Virus record (IMG/VR): IMGVR_UViG_3300035187_001612 | Span: 1 to 46,727 of that record | Length of the DNA: 46,727 nucleotides | Direction: 5' to 3' (one strand) | Source of the DNA: a virus | Made by a program: the position numbers and the translations under genes | Shown: positions 31,178-37,606 of the stretch, piece by piece | Layout of the letters: every line of letters starts with the position of its first letter | Position numbering within the stretch: position 1 is the stretch's first letter | The notes under the pieces: generated by a model | Told to the model about the DNA's origin: nothing | Databases searched by the model: none | The model's input: only the letters and a program-made list of their open reading frames with translations

Positions 31178-31479
31178 AATGCGCGTACCTCCTCAAGTTT
31201 GATTGCCATTGCCTTCAAGGCGGCATACTTGGCCGTCCCGCTCGCAGCCTGAGCCGCCCTGACCGCAAACGAGTGATGCCTGCCACCCAGAGCGTGGGCG
31301 ATCGTCGTCGTAGTCGCCCCTCGTACTAGATCCACGCAAAGCGCAGCGGCAAGCGCGCGGGCAGCGGTTACAGGGCGGGATCGGGAGGGGCCGAGGATAT
31401 CGGCCACCTCCACCCCCGTGACCTCGGCCACCAGGCGCGTAATCGCCCTGATAGCCTCTGTTTCGGGGTGCCGGCTCAT
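31174..31479 (-). CDS. DnaA domain-IV-like DNA-binding protein, 101 aa
   Basis: RLVAEVTGVEVADILGPSRSRPVTAARALAAALC, then TTTIAHALGGRHHSFAVRA follows the DnaA C-terminal domain: a basic loop (SRSRPV--AR), helix, then the IGR-GGRDHS-type recognition helix (here ALGGRHHS). Host DnaA uses this domain to bind DnaA boxes at oriC. As a free-standing protein it could bind phage origin sites or compete with host DnaA. It has no AAA+ domain. Overlaps both neighbours by four bases. Confidence 0.72.
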   Translation of the reverse strand: MSRHPETEAIRAITRLVAEVTGVEVADILGPSRSRPVTAARALAAALCVDLVRGATTTTIAHALGGRHHSFAVRAAQAASGTAKYAALKAMAIKLEEVRAL

Positions 31480-31766
31480 GCGACTTCCGTCAGTTCAGCA
31501 GCGACAGCGGCAGGCCCGCGAGCAGCGTCGAGATCGCGACGACGCTCGGCGACGGCGGTCAGAATTGCGTGGGCCAGGCGCTCGGCAACGGACGCATTGA
31601 TGGAGAGGCAGACGCCGGTGTCGGGCAGGGATACCTCGAAGAAATCGGGCGTTGTCGCTTCCCCAGCGAGAACCTCACGGGCGCTGTACAGATAGCGCGC
31701 TTCGACGCTGATCTCGGCCGGAGATTGCTGGCCGTATGAGATTGCGTTGATGCGGATATTTGCCAT
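31476..31766 (-). CDS. Hypothetical early protein, 96 aa
   Basis: ANIRINAISYGQQSPAEISVEARYLYSAREVL, then FFEVSLPDTGVCLSINASVAERLAHAILTAV. Mixed alpha/beta, acidic. Preceded by CAGGAGAC. No family recognised. It begins the tightly overlapped block 29237-31766 read leftward. Confidence 0.5.
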   Translation of the reverse strand: MANIRINAISYGQQSPAEISVEARYLYSAREVLAGEATTPDFFEVSLPDTGVCLSINASVAERLAHAILTAVAERRRDLDAARGPAAVAAELTEVA

Positions 31767-31825
31767 AACAGTCTCCTGTTGAACGGTTACTGAGGGCCAT
31801 CCTCAGGCGGCGCGTGACGCCACGA

Positions 31826-31843
31826 CGGGGCTGGTCTGCCCCG
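31826..31843 (-). terminator. Small GC hairpin between early genes
   Basis: CGGGGC (31826-31831), six-base loop, GCCCCG (31838-31843). Lies just after the stop of the gene at 31851 when read leftward. The 3' side on the minus strand lacks a U-run, so termination would be weak; attenuation or mRNA end protection are alternatives. Confidence 0.35.
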
Positions 31844-31850
31844 TTTCGGC

Positions 31851-32288
31851 CTAGTTCATCCGGTGCCGGTCAACGATCGTCTGATCCCAGACTTGTAGCC
31901 GCTCGCATTTGGCAACGTAGTCGGCGCCCAGCATGTCCTCAACGACACCCTGATCGTCGGTCACGATGTAGGCGCCGCTCCCGCATTGGCTCTCAAGGAG
32001 CCAGCCGCCGTCTTCCTCGAGCGCGTGACGGGCGTCGTCGTAGTCGGCATAGACCTTGTACATATCGTCCTCCATAAAGTTGCGTGCGCTTAATTGCACA
32101 ATTTGTGCGGTTCGGCAAGAGAGAAAATCCCCCATCTCGCACAATTCCTCCACCGCCGCAGCGGCAGGCCCGCGTGACGCTGTATATGCCGACATCGGTG
32201 GGCATGGCCGGGGCCGTCTTCCTAAGACCAGGCAGACCTTGCGGCCGTTCTCGTCCTTTCCGACCAGGCGGGCGGTATAGTTCGGCAC
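31851..32288 (-). CDS. Hypothetical protein, 145 aa (GTG start; possible internal start)
   Basis: GTG at 32288 has AAGGAGGGGG about ten bases upstream and lies two bases after the stop of the previous gene. It reads PNYTARLVGKDENGRKVCLVL, then an Ala-rich stretch with AVEELCEMGDFLSC. From an internal ATG at 32063, itself preceded by GGAGGACGAT, the frame continues YKVYADYDDARHALEEDGGWL, which looks like a separate start. So either one 145-residue gene or two frame-matched genes (the second 70 residues, 31851-32063) exist here. Confidence 0.5.
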   Translation of the reverse strand: MPNYTARLVGKDENGRKVCLVLGRRPRPCPPMSAYTASRGPAAAAVEELCEMGDFLSCRTAQIVQLSARNFMEDDMYKVYADYDDARHALEEDGGWLLESQCGSGAYIVTDDQGVVEDMLGADYVAKCERLQVWDQTIVDRHRMN

Positions 32289-32290
32289 GT

Positions 32291-32548
32291 CTAGTCCCCC
32301 TCCTTGGCCGGCACGCCGAGGAACCGATACCATGCGCCTAGATCACTGATGCCGCTCGCCGCGCTCCCCTGAAAGAACGCCTTAGGGTTTGAGGTGTGGA
32401 ACGCGCGGCGCTTGGCGGACACCCATAACAGAAAGCCCGCCATGCGACCGCCTGTGTAGCGTTCCGAATCCTTCGCGAGCATGACGTCGGGATCGGTCTC
32501 GCCGTGTTCGGCGCAATACCGCAGATAAACCGGGTTATAATCGGGCAT
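32291..32548 (-). CDS. Hypothetical early protein, 85 aa
   Basis: Starts PDYNPVYLRYCAEHGETDPDVML and continues GGRMAGFLLWVSAKRRAFHTSNP, ending YRFLGVPAK. Conserved-looking globular protein with aromatic residues; I do not recognise a family. Overlap-free spacing of two bases to the next gene. Confidence 0.55.
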   Translation of the reverse strand: MPDYNPVYLRYCAEHGETDPDVMLAKDSERYTGGRMAGFLLWVSAKRRAFHTSNPKAFFQGSAASGISDLGAWYRFLGVPAKEGD

Positions 32549-32620
32549 GGCGTGTTTCCTTTTCTGCTGTGGTTATGGATGGCATGGCAAGCTGGGTCTG
32601 CGGATCTGGGGCAAGAAGAT

Positions 32621-32648
32621 GGGCGCCCGGCTTGTGGACCAGGCGCCC
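32621..32648 (-). repeat. Intergenic hairpin, copy 1 of a repeated element
   Basis: GGGCGCC...GGCGCCC stem with a GGCTT-(4)-ACCAGG interior; almost the same sequence recurs at 32850-32875. It starts six bases after the stop of the minus-strand gene at 32655. On RNA it gives a stem of about ten pairs. No U-run on the minus strand. Likely an mRNA 3' element or attenuator of the early operon. Confidence 0.55.
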
Positions 32649-32654
32649 GGTCAA

Positions 32655-32825
32655 TCAATCTCCCCGCGGATCGCAATCGCCGTGGCGCCAAGTCCAGTCC
32701 GGGCATAGGCCAGAGTCGGCGCACAGGGCGAGATACTGCCGGTCATATTCATCGGCAGTTAGCTTGCCGGAGTCCCAATCGGCGGCGAGCTTATGATAAC
32801 GGCGCTCGAATTCTTTTTCGGTCAT
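32655..32825 (-). CDS. Hypothetical small protein, 56 aa
   Basis: ATG 32825 with GGAGATGATA upstream. TEKEFERRYHKLAADWDSGKLTADEYDRQY is a two-helix charged pattern, ending with C-DSGLCPDWTWRHGDC (three Cys). Flanked on both sides by the repeated hairpins at 32621 and 32850. Unknown function. Confidence 0.5.
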   Translation of the reverse strand: MTEKEFERRYHKLAADWDSGKLTADEYDRQYLALCADSGLCPDWTWRHGDCDPRGD

Positions 32826-32849
32826 TATCATCTCCAAGGGCAAGGGGAT

Positions 32850-32875
32850 GGGCGCCCGGCTTAGACCAGGCGCCC
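32850..32875 (-). repeat. Intergenic hairpin, copy 2 of a repeated element
   Basis: GGGCGCC (32850-32856) and GGCGCCC (32869-32875) with interior CGGCTTAGACCAG; it differs from copy 1 mainly in the loop (AG instead of GTGG). It lies between minus-strand genes 32934 and 32825. The loop-length difference with the stem kept suggests selection for the structure rather than the sequence. Confidence 0.55.
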
Positions 32876-32933
32876 GATTGCCTATTCGGCAGGTGCTTCT
32901 GGATTCAGGATGGCCGGAGAAAACCAGGCGACA

Positions 32934-33206
32934 TCACCCCCCGTATGCCGATTCGATGCGATCCCCAGTGTGGTCGCAGACAAGTTCGGAATCCTCCCAA
33001 TTTACATCCATGCCGATAACACGCCAGCCGCTGTTGGTATCGTCCCAAGCGATAGCCTGTAGGATGTTCCGGCGTTCGGCCCGTGCGGCCGCAAACGAAA
33101 GCGCGGCGCCGTCCGCAGTGACAAAGTACAGGGGATAACCCCCGGGCCATGCGTACGGCCCGATTCGCATGGCGCGACGAAAGTCAGAGATTGTGAATAT
33201 TCGCAT
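32934..33206 (-). CDS. Conserved phage protein, 90 aa
   Basis: ATG 33206 opens RIFTISDFRRAMRIGPYAWPGG, then YPLYFVTADGAALSFAAARAERRNIL, then GWRVIGMDVNWEDSELVCDHTGDRIESAYG. I recognise this whole layout as a common small protein of phages and prophages in Alpha- and Betaproteobacteria, with no assigned function. The C-terminal CDHTG-RIESAY suggests a small zinc or substrate site (speculative). Confidence 0.68.
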   Translation of the reverse strand: MRIFTISDFRRAMRIGPYAWPGGYPLYFVTADGAALSFAAARAERRNILQAIAWDDTNSGWRVIGMDVNWEDSELVCDHTGDRIESAYGG

Positions 33207-33208
33207 AA

Positions 33209-33295
33209 TCATCCCCAAAAAATTAGGTTAGCGACGACAAAAAGCATCGCCATTACCCACAATATGCCGATTGCAATTTCGGACAGCAGGCGCAC
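33209..33295 (-). CDS. Single-membrane-helix microprotein, 28 aa (GTG start)
   Basis: GTG 33295 followed by RLLSEIAIGILWVMAMLFVV and ANLIFWG, almost entirely one membrane helix; the stop lies just before the ATG of the conserved gene at 33206. Very similar in size and build to the microprotein at 28046. It overlaps a different 44-codon frame. Evidence is composition and spacing only. Confidence 0.4.
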   Translation of the reverse strand: MRLLSEIAIGILWVMAMLFVVANLIFWG

Positions 33296-33362
33296 CGGTC
33301 ATGCCCTGTTCGATGATCATCCCTTCATACTGGTACCGCTTCAGTTTCTGTCTCTTGGCCAT
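33228..33362 (-). CDS. Possible 44-aa basic protein
   Basis: ATG 33362: AKRQKLKRYQYEGMIIEQGM, then TGAPAVRNCNRHIVGNGDAFC. It starts inside the last codons of the 90-aa gene at 33325 and overlaps the membrane microprotein in another frame. At most one of the two overlapping frames may be expressed, though both are possible. Unknown. Confidence 0.3.
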   Translation of the reverse strand: MAKRQKLKRYQYEGMIIEQGMTGAPAVRNCNRHIVGNGDAFCRR

Positions 33363-33597
33363 GATGGCTACCAACCGGGGTGACGAAAGCGATCGTCAAA
33401 GTCCGATATGGACGTATCTCGATCATGTCCCCGTTGTCATAGACCTTGCAGCGATGCCCAGTAAGGGCAAGCGCCGCCTTCGCTGCGCGAACGATTGCGC
33501 GGCGCTTGTCGCTGGGCGCATTTATGCTCAGGCGCTTAACCCAGCAATAGTTTGCTTCACCGCCGAACGTGTCTGTGTACTCGATATCGTATTTCAT
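33325..33597 (-). CDS. Conserved phage early protein, 90 aa
   Basis: ATG 33597 opens KYDIEYTDTFGGEANYCWVKR, then RAIVRAAKAALALTGHRCKVYDNGDMIEIRPY. This YDVE-TDTFGG-ANYCWVKR ... R-AK---G-TG-RC---N-GDMIE--PY layout is one I recognise as a frequent small phage and prophage protein without known function. It is the first gene of the leftward early operon, about 95 bases from the candidate promoter at 33692-33714. Confidence 0.7.
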   Translation of the reverse strand: MKYDIEYTDTFGGEANYCWVKRLSINAPSDKRRAIVRAAKAALALTGHRCKVYDNGDMIEIRPYRTLTIAFVTPVGSHHGQETETEAVPV

Positions 33598-33691
33598 TGT
33601 GCCTCCTATGGGTTGTTGGAGCCTGGCGCTCCCCACTGCCGCCCCGCGTAGAGCGGCAGCCGGGACCGTCACGCCAAACCCTATGCCGATC

Positions 33692-33714
33692 ATTATAGTT
33701 GTGATTCACAACTA
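33692..33714 (-). promoter_or_regulatory. Leftward early promoter with overlapping operator palindrome
   Basis: On the minus strand a perfect TATAAT (33692-33697) is directly preceded by the perfect palindrome TAGTTGTGATTCACAACTA (33696-33714), which fills the spacer between -10 and -35. The -35 region (near 33714-33720) is weak. A 9+1+9 palindrome at that place is a classic repressor site. It would control the early operon beginning at 33597. No obvious cognate repressor is encoded next to it. Confidence 0.55.
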
Positions 33715-34001
33715 GGGAATAGGAATCTGGCAATCTGTCACCGCATTTTTTCTTTAAGTAGCCCCTAGGGAATCTTTAAACGGGGTTGTCGAAAATTGTA
33801 TGGATTCGGCAGGGGGAAGAAAGCCCCCAAGCCCCGCTTTCCATCAATTCAAGGGTCAGATAGAGGGGATGTAAGGGGGGAGATAGGACAGACTTCGGCC
33901 CGCGGCCTGGCGCTGGCCGACGGAACTGGCAACCGACAGAAGCTGCACAATCAAGCCGACATCACTTCGCCATCCCATCTCACCACATAGCCATACATCT
34001 A

Positions 34002-34067
34002 AAATGCCAGCGATCTTGACCGTGATAACATCACGCCATACCCACACATATCAAATGCCAGCGATCT
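34002..34067. repeat. Direct repeats AAATGCCAGCGATCT, two copies 51 bp apart
   Basis: Identical 15-mers at 34002-34016 and 34053-34067, each preceded by a loosely similar CCATAC-(C)-CA-AT-T segment, so the true repeat may be about 36 bases. Two inverted-repeat or promoter-like elements lie between them. Iteron, operator pair or recombination remnant are all possible. Confidence 0.6.
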
Positions 34068-34183
34068 AGAGCCGACGGCGCCGCTCGACCGGCCCCCCGC
34101 CCCCCGGCCCTTGACGAATCGCCGACGACACACCCCCCCCCGGCCCTTGGGGTTTGCCAAGACGATCTGCGCGCGCTACGTGT

Positions 34184-34927
34184 ATGTCCTCACCCTTGCC
34201 AATAGAACGGGCCTTGCTTCCTACAAAAAAAATCAAATTTGATGGATCTCGCCATTCCATCCCTTGTGGTTGGTCTAGGCAGGTTATTGTTGATTGGGGG
34301 GCGATACGGAGGTGTTGGGAGGCTGGGGCGTCGGAGTGGTGGTTGAGGCGTAGGTGGGGTGTGACGGGTCGGGAGATTGAGGGTAGGTATTCTTCTTGGG
34401 ATCATGAGCGGAGGGAAGGAGCTATGGCGCGGAGGCAGGGTGTTGTGGTGGAGGGTGGGTTGGAGGGGTATACGAGTGTTGAGATGTGGTTGGATGCGTT
34501 GGTGGGGTGTGGGGTTGGGGAGGGGTTTCAGTTGGATGCGTATGCGGTGGCGTTGGATACGTTGGCGCGTGGGGTGCCGATAGGGTTGGCGTGTGAGGGG
34601 GCGGGTCTTTCTACGGCTCAGGTGAGCAAGATGCGGCAGACGCGGCCGCAGATTGACCAGTTGTTTGTCCAGGCTCGTGCGTTGGCGGCTAGGCCGTTGG
34701 TTGAGAAGGTGATGCGGTCGGAGGATTGGCGGGCGGCGGCGTGGATGTTGGAGCGGAATGTTGGTAAGGAGGAGTTTCGTCAGGATCGGGTGCAGCAGGA
34801 CAAGCTGGTCATTGAGATCAATGTCAGCCGGGACCAGGCGATTGCGGCGAAGCATGGGGTGGTCGATGTGACTCCGGAGGTATTGGATGGCCAACAAATG
34901 GTCCCTGGACTACCTGCCAAGCCCTAG
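34184..34927 (+). CDS. Terminase small subunit-like protein, 247 aa
   Basis: Lies directly before the terminase large gene in the original gene order. VDWGAIRRCWEAGASEWWLRRRWGVTGREI (about 35-65) is a helix-turn-helix of the terminase-small type, and a second helical domain follows (FQLDAYAVALDTLARGVPIGLACEGAGLSTAQVSKMRQ). The C-terminus REQ-like tail and GLPAKP overlap the next ORF. Small terminases bind the phage DNA and start packaging. Start uncertain (ATG 34184, TTG 34154). DNA from about 34290 to 34760 is very poor in C on this strand (two C in 34441-34500), unlike all neighbours. Confidence 0.62.
   Translation: MSSPLPIERALLPTKKIKFDGSRHSIPCGWSRQVIVDWGAIRRCWEAGASEWWLRRRWGVTGREIEGRYSSWDHERREGAMARRQGVVVEGGLEGYTSVEMWLDALVGCGVGEGFQLDAYAVALDTLARGVPIGLACEGAGLSTAQVSKMRQTRPQIDQLFVQARALAARPLVEKVMRSEDWRAAAWMLERNVGKEEFRQDRVQQDKLVIEINVSRDQAIAAKHGVVDVTPEVLDGQQMVPGLPAKP
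34887..34926 (+). repeat. Terminase-junction direct repeat, left copy
   Basis: Forty bases, from ATGGCCAA to CAAGCCCTA, match 36094-36130 except for a CAA insertion and one C/T change. In frame 1 it ends the small terminase (MVPGLPAKP, stop); in frame 2 it supplies the first residues of the methyltransferase ORF (WSLDYLPSP), which are those of the large terminase. Confidence 0.85.
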
Positions 34928-36131
34928 TCCTGTGATGCAGGAGATCCGCCACGGCGATTGCCTCGCCGTCATGCGAGAGATGCCGGACGCGAGCGTTGAT
35001 GCGGTCGTGACCGACCCGCCCTATGGGCTGGCGTTCATGGGCAAGCGATGGGATTACGACGTGCCCAGCGTCGAAGTGTGGGCGGAATGCCTGCGCGTGC
35101 TGAAGCCCGGTGGGCACCTGCTGGCGTTCGCCGGGACACGCACGCAACACCGCATGGCCGTCCGCATCGAAGATGCCGGCTTTGAGATCCGCGATATGAT
35201 CGCGTGGGTCTACGGGTCGGGCTTCCCGAAGTCGCTGGACGTGAGCAAGGCGATTGACAAGGCGGCGGGCGCGGAGCGCGAGAAGGTGCCGGGACCGAAA
35301 ACAGGGGGCATGGCGTCGCTCAACAAAGGCAACGCGGCGCAGGGTTATCGAGATTCCGCGTACTACGACGAGGGAAACATGATCCCCTCGTCGGAGCCTG
35401 TCACCGACGACGCGAAGCGGTGGGAAGGATGGGGCACCGCCCTCAAGCCCGCGCTGGAGCCGATCACCGTCGCCCGCAAGCCGCTTATCGGCACGGTCGC
35501 GGAGAATGTGTTGGCGCACGGCACGGGTGCGCTGAATGTGGATGGGTGCAGGGTGGGGACGGACGAGAGGACTTTTGAGAGCAAGGGTATCCGTCCAGGC
35601 TCTCACAACATCGTTGGCGACCAGTGGGATGGCGGGCAAGGCCCCAAGACCGTCGAGGGCCGCTGGCCCGCCAACCTGATCCACGACGGCAGCGAGGAGG
35701 TGGTGGGGCTGTTTCCAGAGACTAAGAGCGGGCAACCCATGAACCGAATGCACACCGACCCAGGGCGACACGTCGCCAGCGGCGCAAGTCGCGGCGGTAT
35801 TTACATGCACACGGGATTCGGCGACTCCGGCAGCGCCGCCCGCTTCTTCTACTGCGCGAAGGCAAGCAAGGCGGATCGCGGCGACGACAACAACCACCCC
35901 ACCGTCAAGCCCACCGACCTTATGCGCTACCTTTGCCGCCTCGTCACCCCACCGGGCGGCACCGTCCTCGACCCGTTCGCGGGCAGCGGCTCGACCGGCA
36001 AGGCGGCGGCGCTGGAGGGCTTCCGTTTCATCGGCATTGAGCGCGAGGCCGAGTATGTTGAGATCGCCCGCGCCCGCATAAAGGCTGCATGTCATGGCCA
36101 AATGGTCCTTGGACTACCTGCCAAGCCCTAA
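34887..36131 (+). CDS. N6-adenine/N4-cytosine DNA methyltransferase, 414 aa, chimaeric ends
   Basis: Motif IV DPPYG (43-47) comes before motif I FAGSGST (364-370), the beta-class order. HPTVKPTDLMRYLCRLVTPPGG and GIEREAEYVEIARARI are typical of phage DNA amino-methyltransferases. The first 16 residues (KWSLDYLPSP) equal the large-terminase N-terminus and the last ten (GQMVLGLPAKP) equal the small-terminase C-terminus, so the ORF ends are borrowed from the flanking duplicated junction. The native start is probably M17 (34935) and the native end near IKAA. Methylation probably protects phage DNA; no nuclease partner seen. Confidence 0.82.
   Translation: MANKWSLDYLPSPSPVMQEIRHGDCLAVMREMPDASVDAVVTDPPYGLAFMGKRWDYDVPSVEVWAECLRVLKPGGHLLAFAGTRTQHRMAVRIEDAGFEIRDMIAWVYGSGFPKSLDVSKAIDKAAGAEREKVPGPKTGGMASLNKGNAAQGYRDSAYYDEGNMIPSSEPVTDDAKRWEGWGTALKPALEPITVARKPLIGTVAENVLAHGTGALNVDGCRVGTDERTFESKGIRPGSHNIVGDQWDGGQGPKTVEGRWPANLIHDGSEEVVGLFPETKSGQPMNRMHTDPGRHVASGASRGGIYMHTGFGDSGSAARFFYCAKASKADRGDDNNHPTVKPTDLMRYLCRLVTPPGGTVLDPFAGSGSTGKAAALEGFRFIGIEREAEYVEIARARIKAACHGQMVLGLPAKP
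36094..36130 (+). repeat. Terminase-junction direct repeat, right copy
   Basis: Second copy of the terminase-junction sequence (see 34887-34926). Here it closes the methyltransferase ORF and opens the large terminase gene, so that both reading frames of the original small/large terminase overlap are duplicated on each side of the methyltransferase. Confidence 0.85.
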
Positions 36132-37581
36132 GCAGCAGGTGCTGCATGCCGTTCGCGCCAGGCAGGTGATGTATGGCGGGGCGGCTGGGGGCGGGAAGAG
36201 CCACGCGCTCAGGATGGATGGCTTGATTGCCTGCCTGGAGAACCCTGGCTTGCAGGCATACCTGTTTCGCAGGACGTATCCGGAGTTGAAGGACAACCAT
36301 CTGATTCCGATCCAGCAGATGGCGATTCCGCCCGAGGTGGCGACGTGGAAGGAGACGGATCGGAAGCTGACGTTTTACAACGACAGTTTCCTTCAGTTCT
36401 GTTTTGCCGAGGACCAAGCGGACATCTTCAAGTACCAGGGCGCGGAGATGCACTGGTTGGGGGTGGACGAGGGGGCGTTGTTCCTGCCGGATCAGTTGAA
36501 GTTCTTGCGGACCCGAGTGCGGCTTGGCCGGTGGCAGCCGACGCAGCAGGATATGTTTCCCAGGATTGTCATTGGCAGCAACCCTGGAGGCCCGGCGCAT
36601 AACTTTCTGCGCGAGGTGTTCATCGAGCAGGCGCCGCCGATGCACGTGTTCTATGACCGGACGACATCGACCAAGCGGAGCAAGGGGTGGAAGAGCGTCT
36701 ACATCCCGGCCCGGATGGACGATAACCCTTACCTGGATGTGGAGAACTATGAGGGAACCTTTACCGCCTTGTCAGCCGAACGGGCCAAGGCACTCCGGGA
36801 CGGCGACTGGGATGTGGTGGCTGGAGCCGCACTCTCGATGCTTGAGCGCGGGAAGCATATGGTACGGCACTTCAAGCCACCGAGACATTGGACGCACGTC
36901 ATGGCTATGGACTGGGGGACAGCCAAGCCATTTTCGGTGGGGTGGTACACGATAAGCGAAGGCGCCGTGCTGGCAGCAAAGAACGGGTTCCCGGAGGTTC
37001 ATCTGCCAAAGGGGGCGGTCATACGGTTTGCCGAGTGGTACGGCTGGTCTGGAGAGGCGGATACGGGGTGCCGCATGTCGTCGGGGGAGGTTGCCCGCGA
37101 AATCCTAAAACTGGAACAGGAGATGGAACTGCCGCCGATTGATTTGCGGATTGCTGACCCGCAGATGTGGGCGAGTCAGGATGGGCCGAGTCCGCAGCAG
37201 AACATGCGCGTTGCGACCAATGGACGGATCATCCTCAAGCAAGGCAGGCGCGATCGGAAGGCGAACTACACCGAGATTGTCAATCGGCTGGTTGGCGAGC
37301 GGTCGGACGATGGCAAAACGGTTCCGATGTTCTATGTAACGGCCAACTGCCGACATTTCTGGAGAACGGTGCCTGGCCTTGTGCTAGACACGATGGAACC
37401 CGACAAGGGGCCGGCGACCAGGACGCAGGAGGACCATTGCTATGACGAAACGACGCTACTCCTGTCGGCGTTTTTGAGGGTGACAACGGAGCAAGATCGT
37501 TATAACGATGAAATGCGTGAGCTTGCCGAGCAACACGGCGGGGTTGCGCAAGACCCATATGCGGTGAGACGCCGCAGATAA
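36094..37581 (+). CDS. terL: Terminase large subunit, 495 aa
   Basis: Walker A GGAAGGGKS (28-36), Walker B-like LGVDEG (122-127), and coupling-type SNPGG (162-166). The RNase H-like nuclease starts with AMDWG (Asp273), continues with IADPQMW and ends with EDHCYDETTLLL. This ATPase-nuclease order and the 495-residue length are standard for phage large terminases, which pump DNA into the capsid and cut it. The ATG start lies in the duplicated junction. No C-terminal truncation. Confidence 0.92.
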   Translation: MAKWSLDYLPSPKQQVLHAVRARQVMYGGAAGGGKSHALRMDGLIACLENPGLQAYLFRRTYPELKDNHLIPIQQMAIPPEVATWKETDRKLTFYNDSFLQFCFAEDQADIFKYQGAEMHWLGVDEGALFLPDQLKFLRTRVRLGRWQPTQQDMFPRIVIGSNPGGPAHNFLREVFIEQAPPMHVFYDRTTSTKRSKGWKSVYIPARMDDNPYLDVENYEGTFTALSAERAKALRDGDWDVVAGAALSMLERGKHMVRHFKPPRHWTHVMAMDWGTAKPFSVGWYTISEGAVLAAKNGFPEVHLPKGAVIRFAEWYGWSGEADTGCRMSSGEVAREILKLEQEMELPPIDLRIADPQMWASQDGPSPQQNMRVATNGRIILKQGRRDRKANYTEIVNRLVGERSDDGKTVPMFYVTANCRHFWRTVPGLVLDTMEPDKGPATRTQEDHCYDETTLLLSAFLRVTTEQDRYNDEMRELAEQHGGVAQDPYAVRRRR

Positions 37582-37606
37582 GTCTAGTTCGTTTCTGGAG
37601 GGCATT

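Larger units (their letters stand above)
33598..34183 (+). other. Non-coding transcription-switch region, 586 bases
   Basis: Separates the leftward early genes from the rightward packaging genes. It holds GC hairpins near 33616-33660 (GGAGC/GCTCC, CTGCCGC/GCGGCAG), the promoter/operator at 33692-33714, an A+T-richer stretch 33720-33810, the AAATGCCAGCGATCT direct repeats, an inverted repeat GTGATAACATCAC (34022-34034) right after TTGACC (34016-34021), and two C-rich tracts ending CGGCCCTTG at about 34111 and 34147. Short open frames here have no ribosome sites. It is the best candidate for an origin and control region. Confidence 0.55.

Noticed and set aside
30656-31252. Proline-rich + strand protein
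   Set aside because: It is the reverse reading of the Ala-rich conserved minus-strand protein; runs of GCC/GGC codons read as Pro/Arg on the other strand.
33796-34047. Short ORFs in the switch region (33796-33990 plus, 33856-34047 minus)
   Set aside because: No ribosome binding sites, and the minus frame's repeated residues come from the DNA direct repeats.
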